Positions 5,970 through 11,575 of a DNA stretch of 17,151 nt are shown piece after piece; position 1 is the stretch's first letter, and each line of letters opens with the position of its first letter. The stretch covers positions 1 through 17,151 of the forward strand of contig CAZIDW010000023.1 in the NCBI GenBank assembly GCA_964538225.1. Direction: 5' to 3'. The notes beneath the pieces are model-generated. The model saw only the letters and a list, made by a program, of their open reading frames with translations. It was not told the origin of the DNA and did not search any database. The DNA is from JAFGCR01 sp964538225. Lineage in GTDB: Bacteria; Patescibacteriota; Gracilibacteria; UM-FILTER-43-11. The position numbers and the translations under genes were made by a program.

Positions 5970-7229
5970 ATGCACACTCAGCATTTCCTTATCACAGGCG
6001 GAGAACCATTGAGTGGCGCGGTCCGCGTGAGCGGCTCTAAAAACGCGGTCCTGCCCATTATTGCCGCCGCCTTGCTTACCGACGAGCCGGTTACCCTCCG
6101 TAATGTACCGGATATCGCGGATATTTATACCCTGCGCCACATCCTCCATTTTTTGGGCGTGGAAACGGAATTTGAAAACAATACTTTAAAAATCCATGCC
6201 AGAGGGGTGGCAAATGTGGAGATCGAACATGAGCTCGTCAGCAAACTCCGCGGCTCCAGCCTGCTATTGGGCGCGCTTTTGTCCAGAAACGGGGACGTTC
6301 GCTTGGCGTACCCCGGCGGATGTGTACTGGGTAAGCGGCCCATGGATGCCCATCTGCAGGCGCTTGAAGCGCTGGGCGCTCAAGTTCTGGAGTCCGAAGA
6401 CATCCTTCATCTTCAGTGCGATAAGCTTGTCGGCGCCGCGTTTACCATGACGGAAGCCAGCGTGACCGCGACAGAAAACGCCATCATCGCGGCGGTTCTG
6501 GCCGAAGGAAAGACCGTCATCCGCTTAGCCGCCTGCGAACCCCATGTGCAGGATCTGTGCAATTTTTTAGCCACAATGGGCGCTGAAATCGAAGGCATCG
6601 GCACCCATAAACTTAAGATCCATGGTGTTAAAAAGCTTCATGGCACTGATTACCGCGTTACCTCCGATTATCTCGAAGCCGCCACACTGGTCCTCGCGGC
6701 CGCTATTACACAGGGGACTGTCGATATTTTAGATGTCGTCCCCCGTCACCTCGATATCTTTTGGCAGAAACTCCGTGAGGTGGGTGTGGCTTTTGAGCTG
6801 GGTGAAGATATGGTGCGTGTTCTGCCTTCTAAAAACCTGAAAGCTATCCGCCTGCAGACCGCTATTTTCCCCAGTTTTCCCACCGACCTTCAGGCTCCCT
6901 TTGCCACTTTGCTTACGCAGGCGAAGGGAAAAAGCTTTATTTTTGAGACCTTATTCGATGGCCGGCTTCAGTATTTGTATGAATTGGAAAAAATGGGTTT
7001 TAAGCCAAAAATCCTCAATCCTTATCAGGCGGAGATCGAGGGGCCGGTCGCCTTAAAGGGTGCGTCGGTCAATAGTTGTGACATCCGCGCCGGCGCCGCG
7101 ATTGTTCTGGCCGCATTGGCGGCGGAGGGGCAGACGGAAGTGTCCAATATCTACTACATCGACCGGGGATATGAGCGATTGGATGAGAAGCTGAACAGTC
7201 TGGGGGCGAAGATAGAGAGGGTTAAGTGA
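5970..7229 (+). CDS. murA: UDP-N-acetylglucosamine 1-carboxyvinyltransferase (MurA)
   Basis: First committed step of peptidoglycan synthesis: cytoplasmic transfer of enolpyruvate from PEP to UDP-GlcNAc. At 419 residues it is the normal family length. Seen in the sequence: SGSKNAVLP with K24/N25; the PEP-attacking cysteine C118 in YPGGCVLGKRPMDAHL (the fosfomycin target; most families read C-A-I-G-A-R-P); the substrate-binding PTDLQAPF with D306; and the C-terminal YYIDRGYERL with R399. Cys is retained rather than the Asp of fosfomycin-resistant forms. ATG at 5970 gives the usual 10-residue lead into GGEPLSGAVRVSG and is the only good start, although a consensus -10 ends only three bases upstream. 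It is followed by pheS after 61 bp of simple-sequence DNA. No other mur genes are in the window. Confidence 0.95.
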   Translation: MHTQHFLITGGEPLSGAVRVSGSKNAVLPIIAAALLTDEPVTLRNVPDIADIYTLRHILHFLGVETEFENNTLKIHARGVANVEIEHELVSKLRGSSLLLGALLSRNGDVRLAYPGGCVLGKRPMDAHLQALEALGAQVLESEDILHLQCDKLVGAAFTMTEASVTATENAIIAAVLAEGKTVIRLAACEPHVQDLCNFLATMGAEIEGIGTHKLKIHGVKKLHGTDYRVTSDYLEAATLVLAAAITQGTVDILDVVPRHLDIFWQKLREVGVAFELGEDMVRVLPSKNLKAIRLQTAIFPSFPTDLQAPFATLLTQAKGKSFIFETLFDGRLQYLYELEKMGFKPKILNPYQAEIEGPVALKGASVNSCDIRAGAAIVLAALAAEGQTEVSNIYYIDRGYERLDEKLNSLGAKIERVK

Positions 7230-7260
7230 TTTGTGATTTGTGATTTTTGATTTTTGATTT
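7227..7260. repeat. Short tandem repeat (TGATTTn)
   Basis: Five imperfect copies of a 6-7 base unit TGATTTG/TGATTTT follow directly on the murA stop. The last copies supply the -35 and spacer of the proposed pheS promoter, so slippage here would alter promoter geometry. Confidence 0.6.
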
Positions 7261-7265
7261 AGAAT
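7238..7265 (+). promoter_or_regulatory. Probable pheS promoter
   Basis: TTGTGA (7238-7243), 16-bp spacer, TAGAAT (7260-7265), with 25 bp from the -10 to the pheS ATG. This matches the -10 to start spacing of the other promoters in this window. Confidence 0.45.
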
Positions 7266-7290
7266 AAGAGGCGAATTCTAAGTTTTTTCC

Positions 7291-8337
7291 ATGCAATCCA
7301 AAATCCAGAAACTCAAAGCTGGCATGCTGGCTGATCTGAAAGCGGCATCATCTGAACAGGCCATCAAAGAGGCCGAGGTCAAATATCTCGGCCGTCAGGG
7401 GCTGTTTAACGACATTATGAAAAGCCTGAAAGATCTGTCGGATGAGGAAAAGCGCACAGTCGGAAAATTGGCCAATGAAACCAAAAAAGAACTGGAAGCC
7501 GCCGCGCAGAAACGTTATACAGAACTGGAAGAGGAAAAACTGGGTGCCATTGCTGATGAAGAATGGATTGATGTTACAGTTCCCGGTAAAAAGCCGACAG
7601 CAGGGCATCGCCACCTCATTTCCAGATTCATGGATGACCTGGAGACGATTTTCGCGAAGATGGGATTCTCCGTCGCCGAGGGGCCGGATGTGGAACTGGA
7701 ACATTATAATTTCAATCAGCTCAATATTCCCGATGACCATCCTGCCCGCGACATGCAGGACACGTTCTGGCTGAAAGATTTAAAAAAACATGTTCTCCGC
7801 ACTCAAACCTCTCCGGTGCAGATCCGGCATATGGAAAAACACGACCCGCCCATCCGCATCATCGCCATGGGTAAGACCTTCCGCAAAGACAGCGATGCCA
7901 CCCATTCACCTATGTTCCACCAGATCGAAGGGCTGATGGTCGATGAGAACATTTCCATGGCGAACCTGAAAGCCGTCATGACTCAGATGCTCCAGCAGAT
8001 TTTCGAAGACCCCGGCATTAAAACCCGTTTCCGCCTCAGCTACTTTCCGTTTGTGGAACCGGGAATGGAAGTTGACTGCACGTGCCCCATTTGTCATGGC
8101 AATGGCAAACTTTCTGACGGTGTGCCGTGCCGGCTGTGTAAAGCGGTCGGCTGGCTCGAGATCGCCGGGGCCGGCATGGTGCACCCCCAAGTCCTTAAGA
8201 ACGTCGGTTATGATCCGGAAAAATACACCGGTTTCGCGTTCGGGATCGGTATCGACCGCATGGTCATGATTAAATACAGAATCAATCATCTCCGTTTGTT
8301 TTTTGAGAACGATTTACGTTTTATTTCCCAATTTTGA
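7291..8337 (+). CDS. pheS: Phenylalanine--tRNA ligase alpha subunit
   Basis: Catalytic alpha subunit of the (alphabeta)2 class II synthetase that charges tRNA-Phe. At 348 residues it is of normal length. Residues 1-90 form the N-terminal coiled coil that contacts tRNA (VKYLGRQGLFNDIMKSL, then a charged helix). The core starts at GHRHLISRFMDDLETIFAKMGF (about 105). Motif 2 is TFRKDSDATHSPMFHQIEGL (197-214) and motif 3 is GFAFGIGIDRMVMI (314-327), ending in the typical RLFFENDLRFISQF. Where E. coli PheS has a short loop before WLE, this protein has a Cys cluster: C263, C265, C268, C280 and C283, a likely zinc knuckle. The partner gene pheT is not adjacent; rpiB follows instead. ATG at 7291 agrees with the family N-terminus. 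Confidence 0.95.
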   Translation: MQSKIQKLKAGMLADLKAASSEQAIKEAEVKYLGRQGLFNDIMKSLKDLSDEEKRTVGKLANETKKELEAAAQKRYTELEEEKLGAIADEEWIDVTVPGKKPTAGHRHLISRFMDDLETIFAKMGFSVAEGPDVELEHYNFNQLNIPDDHPARDMQDTFWLKDLKKHVLRTQTSPVQIRHMEKHDPPIRIIAMGKTFRKDSDATHSPMFHQIEGLMVDENISMANLKAVMTQMLQQIFEDPGIKTRFRLSYFPFVEPGMEVDCTCPICHGNGKLSDGVPCRLCKAVGWLEIAGAGMVHPQVLKNVGYDPEKYTGFAFGIGIDRMVMIKYRINHLRLFFENDLRFISQF

Positions 8338-8353
8338 TCCTTGATTTATAAGA

Positions 8354-8381
8354 TTGATTAAGATGACCATAATCCTATTTT
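8354..8381 (+). promoter_or_regulatory. Possible rpiB promoter
   Basis: TTGATT (8354-8359), 16-bp spacer, TATTTT (8376-8381), 39 bp before the rpiB ATG. A 7-bp inverted repeat TGATTAA/TTAATCA frames it. There is no GC-rich terminator after pheS, so read-through from pheS is equally possible. Confidence 0.35.
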
Positions 8382-8420
8382 ATTAATCAGATGTGTCATA
8401 TTAACTGAAACTAAAATACT

Positions 8421-8867
8421 ATGAAGAAGATAATAATAGGTTCCGATCACGCGGGCTATCCAATGAAGGAACGGATTAAAAAAGAATTGGGCGACCAGTA
8501 CGAATTTGTCGATATGGGAACGGATAGCGAAGAGGCGGCGGACTATCCGGTTTATGCTGAAAAAGTGGCTAAGCAGGTGGCGGTTACTCCCGATTCTCAG
8601 GGGGTGGTTATTTGCGGAAACGGGGTGGGGATTTCGATTGCTGCCAATAAGGTCCATGGAATCCGATGCGGATTGGCTTATAGTGTGGATGCCGCTAAAT
8701 GCGCCCGTCAGCACAATGATGCTAATATGGTTTCTGTCGGAGGTCGTTCACCGATGATGGATGATCCGGTTGAGATTGTAAAAATCTTTTTAACAACTGA
8801 TTTTTCCGGCGAAGAACGCCATGTCAGGCGTGTAAAACAAATAATGGATATCGAAAAACATAATTAA
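8421..8867 (+). CDS. rpiB: Ribose-5-phosphate isomerase B
   Basis: Interconverts ribose-5-phosphate and ribulose-5-phosphate in the non-oxidative pentose phosphate pathway. At 148 residues it is typical of the RpiB/LacA-LacB family. It begins MKKIIIGSDHAG with D9 and H10 at the phosphate/substrate site. It has the catalytic cysteine loop VVICGNGVGISIAANK (C65; most members read C-G-T-G, here N67), the conserved ARQHNDANMVSVGGR with H98 and N99, and FSGEERHVRRV near the end with phosphate-binding arginines. The next gene, rpe, starts 22 bp downstream and acts on the same ribulose-5-phosphate, so the two are probably co-transcribed. ATG at 8421, no Shine-Dalgarno. Confidence 0.93.
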   Translation: MKKIIIGSDHAGYPMKERIKKELGDQYEFVDMGTDSEEAADYPVYAEKVAKQVAVTPDSQGVVICGNGVGISIAANKVHGIRCGLAYSVDAAKCARQHNDANMVSVGGRSPMMDDPVEIVKIFLTTDFSGEERHVRRVKQIMDIEKHN

Positions 8868-8889
8868 ATTTTAAATTACCAATTTTCAT

Positions 8890-9561
8890 TTGGCGACTAA
8901 ATCACTTTCATTTCGGGAGGTAAAAAGAAAAACCAGGATCGCGCCGTCGATTCTGGGAGCGGATTACGGGGATCTGAACCATTACCTCCAAAAACTGGAG
9001 CCGTTTTCAGATTGGTTCCATGTGGATGTGATGGACGGGAATTTTGTCCCCAACCTTACCATCGGCCCTATGGTGGTAAACGACATCAAAACCACGGTCC
9101 CGCTGGATTGCCACCTGATGATCAATCACCCGGAAGAATACATTGAACAATACGCGAAGGCAGGCGCTCATATCATCACGGTCCACGCGGAAGCAACCAA
9201 AGACCTGAAAGAAACCATTGCTCATATCCATAATTTCGGCTGTCTGGCCGGGGTTTCGATTAACCCCAAAACACCTGTCAGCAAGATCCAGAAAGTCCTT
9301 CCATTGGTCGATCTGGTCCTCATCATGTCCGTGGAACCGGGTTTCGGCGGCCAGGAGTTCATGCCCGAAGTGGTGTCAAAGATTTCCCAGATACGAAAAG
9401 CTTACCCGGAACTGGATATTGAAGTCGATGGCGGGATTACTCATGAAACCGCCCCGCTCTGCAGATCCGCGGGGGCGAATATTTTTGTGGCCGGTTCATA
9501 TATCCTGAAAGCCGACGATCCCAACGCCGCCGCTGAAAAATTACGGGAATCAGTGAGCTAG
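8890..9561 (+). CDS. rpe: Ribulose-phosphate 3-epimerase
   Basis: Interconverts ribulose-5-phosphate and xylulose-5-phosphate; a TIM barrel with a divalent metal. At 223 residues it is of normal length. Metal and catalytic residues are all present: S20 (IAPSIL), H44 and D46 (FHVDVMDGNFVPN), H75 (LDCHLMI) and D180 (IEVDGGI), with the flexible loop SVEPGFGGQEF at 147-157. The start must be a non-ATG codon. TTG at 8890 is the first plausible one and gives a 16-residue lead before IAPSIL, about 10 longer than usual, so a later non-canonical start cannot be excluded. It lies 22 bp after rpiB. Its TAG stop (9559-9561) overlaps the TAG of the convergent 69-aa gene in a shared CTAG. Confidence 0.93.
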   Translation: MATKSLSFREVKRKTRIAPSILGADYGDLNHYLQKLEPFSDWFHVDVMDGNFVPNLTIGPMVVNDIKTTVPLDCHLMINHPEEYIEQYAKAGAHIITVHAEATKDLKETIAHIHNFGCLAGVSINPKTPVSKIQKVLPLVDLVLIMSVEPGFGGQEFMPEVVSKISQIRKAYPELDIEVDGGITHETAPLCRSAGANIFVAGSYILKADDPNAAAEKLRESVS

Positions 9562-9767
9562 GCTACCTCCTCCTCCCTTAAAATCCGCCGGGTAGAACTA
9601 TGGAAGTCATCCACACCCCGCTTAAAACTTTCAGCGAGGCTTTTGATGTCTTCCGGATCCATACCTGAGATATCGAAACCGGTTTCGTTAAGTAGCTGCC
9701 GCAGTTCCTCGGGAACCTCCGGCTCAGCCGTCTGTTCCGCCTGTGTTGTCATTTCAAGGATTTTCAT
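9558..9767 (-). CDS. Small acidic hypothetical protein
   Basis: A 69-residue soluble protein rich in Glu/Asp (EPEVPEELRQLLNETGFD, then MDPEDIKSLAESFKRGVDDF). It is predicted mostly helical, with no signal or membrane segment. No family is recognised. It has a good promoter of its own (TTGCTT-16-TATACT, 9793-9820) and follows the LOG-like gene on the same strand by 38 bp. It starts with ATG at 9765-9767; a second in-frame ATG is codon 6. Its stop shares CTAG with the end of rpe, which makes an independent non-coding origin unlikely but does not reveal function. Confidence 0.6.
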   Translation of the reverse strand: MKILEMTTQAEQTAEPEVPEELRQLLNETGFDISGMDPEDIKSLAESFKRGVDDFHSSTRRILREEEVA

Positions 9768-9792
9768 GGTTTGTTTTTTATTTTACATAAGC

Positions 9793-9820
9793 AGTATAAC
9801 ATATTTTATTTTTTAAGCAA
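9793..9820 (-). promoter_or_regulatory. Promoter of the 69-aa gene
   Basis: Minus strand TTGCTT (9820-9815), 16-bp spacer, TATACT (9798-9793), with 25 bp from the -10 to the ATG. The -35 lies in the last codons of the upstream LOG-like gene. Confidence 0.6.
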
Positions 9821-10303
9821 TTTTTTAACCTGCCGTACCGCCTCTTTATAATCATGCGTGATATGGATTTTACCCTGGCTGAGTTTTTTGAAATAAGCAA
9901 CAGCCTCCTTGTCATCCGTGAGCAGGATAAGCGGTTTTTCGGCACGGATCGCGTAAGCGATCTCACTGGTGGTACCGGGACCGATTCCGCAGGCGACTAC
10001 CACGTCACTCGTGAGGACGTTCATGCTGTTCCGCGCGAAGCCCAGCCCTGTCACAATGGGAATGTCCACATAGTCAGACATCTGTCTTTTGTCCGCGTCC
10101 GGCAATATGCCGATTACCAGCCCCCCGGCTTCCCGGGCGCCCCGGCTGGCCGCGTCCATCACACCCGCCTTCCGGCCGCCGGTTAAAAGTACCCAGTTGT
10201 TTTGGGCGATCTGCCTGCCGAGTTCGGCGGCATTGTGCTTGTCCTGTTCGGCCGCCCCGTTGCCCGGGCCCATGACGCCGATGATGGTTTTTTGTTTGGT
10301 CAT
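9806..10303 (-). CDS. TIGR00725/LOG-like Rossmann-fold protein
   Basis: A 165-residue cytoplasmic protein of the SLOG superfamily (the TIGR00725 branch, often annotated as lysine decarboxylase-like or related to molybdenum-cofactor carrier proteins). Seen: IIGVMGPGNG at 7-16 (nucleotide-binding turn), LLTGGRKAGVMDAASRGARE at 39-58, the typical YVDIPIVTGLGFARN at 78-92, and CGIGPGTTSEIAYA at 105-118 in the position of the PGGxGTxxE catalytic/phosphate loop of LOG phosphoribohydrolases. True decarboxylase activity is not expected; the family binds or hydrolyses nucleotides, but its substrate is unsettled. Its ATG follows directly on the TAA of the alpha/beta hydrolase gene (TAAATG), so the two are probably translationally coupled. 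Confidence 0.82.
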   Translation of the reverse strand: MTKQKTIIGVMGPGNGAAEQDKHNAAELGRQIAQNNWVLLTGGRKAGVMDAASRGAREAGGLVIGILPDADKRQMSDYVDIPIVTGLGFARNSMNVLTSDVVVACGIGPGTTSEIAYAIRAEKPLILLTDDKEAVAYFKKLSQGKIHITHDYKEAVRQVKKLLKK

Positions 10304-11047
10304 TTAAGTTTGTTTTAGGTATATGATTAATTGTTCAGCAATTTTTTTAATCCCTTTTTTACTTAAAAATAAAAAATGATCCAGTTCCTCCAATTCTTTG
10401 TAAATAATATTGGGTTGTTTTAAGTGAGGGTCTTGATTGTTAAAATAAGTGTCTGATTTTTGACCATTCACAATAATAATTTTGCATTTACGCGTGAAGT
10501 CCGTTTTCCGGCAGACATCTTTAAGAAGTTTAAAATTGAACAATCGGAATAATCGATAAAGCGGCCAATTTTTTTCCATGCGCAGATATTCCCTCCATTT
10601 TTTGAAAAAATTTTTACCCAGACTGTTTAGCAGGCTTTTGACCAATTCTTTCCTTCCGATTTCTTTAAAGGGACGGTTAATAGGCGCCAGCATGATTATC
10701 TTATTCACCATTTCACTGTGTTTTTTGGCAAAAGCATTCGCGATGGAACAACCCATGGAATACCCGACCAGGATTACCTTTTTTTTGATTTTTTCATTTT
10801 CCAGGATCAGCCGGATGTCTTCCACATAATTTTTAAGAAAAGGCTTTTTGCATTTTGCATATACCACTCCCCTTAACTCAACCAGAATCACATTGTGGTG
10901 GATGGATTTTAGAAAATATTTAAAAATAGAACTGCTGGAAAAAAGGCCATGCAAAAAAACCACGGTTTTATCCGATTGGTTGTTGATGAATTGATAGTAA
11001 ACCGGTTGATTTTTATTTTTGACCTGTTTGAAGTTTGCTTTTTTCAT
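10304..11047 (-). CDS. Alpha/beta hydrolase
   Basis: A 247-residue alpha/beta hydrolase-fold protein. Seen: the oxyanion-hole FLHGLFSSSS at 31-40; the nucleophile elbow VGYSMGCS with Ser97; a candidate acid Asp199 after the strand IIIVNGQKSD; and the catalytic His224 in ELDHFLFLS. The complete triad suggests an active esterase, thioesterase or lipase-like enzyme; the substrate cannot be told. There is no signal peptide. The gene is visibly more AT-rich and more Lys/Asn/Ile/Phe-rich than its neighbours, which suggests later acquisition. It abuts the LOG-like gene without a gap. Promoter TTCTCA-17-TATAAT at 11068-11096; ATG at 11045-11047 without a Shine-Dalgarno. Confidence 0.82.
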   Translation of the reverse strand: MKKANFKQVKNKNQPVYYQFINNQSDKTVVFLHGLFSSSSIFKYFLKSIHHNVILVELRGVVYAKCKKPFLKNYVEDIRLILENEKIKKKVILVGYSMGCSIANAFAKKHSEMVNKIIMLAPINRPFKEIGRKELVKSLLNSLGKNFFKKWREYLRMEKNWPLYRLFRLFNFKLLKDVCRKTDFTRKCKIIIVNGQKSDTYFNNQDPHLKQPNIIYKELEELDHFLFLSKKGIKKIAEQLIIYLKQT

Positions 11048-11067
11048 TTTTCGTAAAAGATAGGTCC

Positions 11068-11096
11068 ATTATATCTTCAATTATTGCAGGTGAGAA
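11068..11096 (-). promoter_or_regulatory. Promoter of the hydrolase/LOG-like pair
   Basis: Minus strand TTCTCA (11096-11091), 17-bp spacer, TATAAT (11073-11068), with 20 bp to the ATG. Confidence 0.6.
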
Positions 11097-11099
11097 TGA

Positions 11100-11477
11100 T
11101 TATCGCAAACCTTCAAAATACAGCCCGCGCGCTTTCAGATATTGCAGCCGTTCATATTTCCTGAAGGCCATGATGATCACAAAACGTTTGAATGATTCAT
11201 TGGTCTCCCTGGCCCGTTCTGCCACATCATCAAAAGGCAGAACTGTGAATAGTCTTGTCTCCATGCATTTTTGGGACATTTCCCGGCTTATCAGCTGTTC
11301 TTTGATGTCGCTTGTCCGGACAAAATCGCAGATGTCCCGCGGGTCCATTTCCATATCTAATCCGATTTCGTAAATCAGCTTCAGGTCGTCTGGGGCTATT
11401 TCCACATGGCTCATCTGGCGGATGAATTCTTCCGGGGTAAGGCAGTGGCCGGCGTTTTTTTCGGGGTGCTTACTCAT
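11100..11477 (-). CDS. Hypothetical protein, helical
   Basis: A 125-residue soluble protein with no recognised family. The sequence is charged and mainly helical: LTPEEFIRQMSHVEIAPDDL, then MDPRDICDFVRTSDIKEQLI, ending in FRKYERLQYLKARGLYFEG. Three cysteines are scattered with no metal pattern. There is no signal peptide or membrane segment. It is a single-gene unit with a good promoter (TTGTCA-17-TAAAAT, 11502-11530), divergent from the RelA-like gene and sharing its -35 region, so co-regulation with that gene is possible. ATG lies at 11475-11477 without a Shine-Dalgarno. Confidence 0.65.
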   Translation of the reverse strand: MSKHPEKNAGHCLTPEEFIRQMSHVEIAPDDLKLIYEIGLDMEMDPRDICDFVRTSDIKEQLISREMSQKCMETRLFTVLPFDDVAERARETNESFKRFVIIMAFRKYERLQYLKARGLYFEGLR

Positions 11478-11501
11478 AGCAGTGGTTTGTTAAAGGCCGG
11501 T

Positions 11502-11530
11502 ATTTTAAAACATAAATTATCTTTTGACAA
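11502..11530 (-). promoter_or_regulatory. Promoter of the 125-aa gene (divergent)
   Basis: Minus strand TTGTCA (11530-11525), 17-bp spacer, TAAAAT (11507-11502), with 24 bp to the ATG at 11477. The -35 overlaps the -35 of the + strand promoter by five bases. Confidence 0.65.
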
Positions 11531-11552
11531 ATTATTTTATTTTTTGTTTAAT
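11524..11552 (+). promoter_or_regulatory. Promoter of the RelA-like gene (divergent)
   Basis: TTGACA (11524-11529, perfect consensus), 17-bp spacer, TTTAAT (11547-11552), with 23 bp to the ATG at 11576. It is arranged back to back with the promoter at 11502-11530. Confidence 0.7.
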
Positions 11553-11575
11553 AATAACCTTTATCGGATTTTTTT

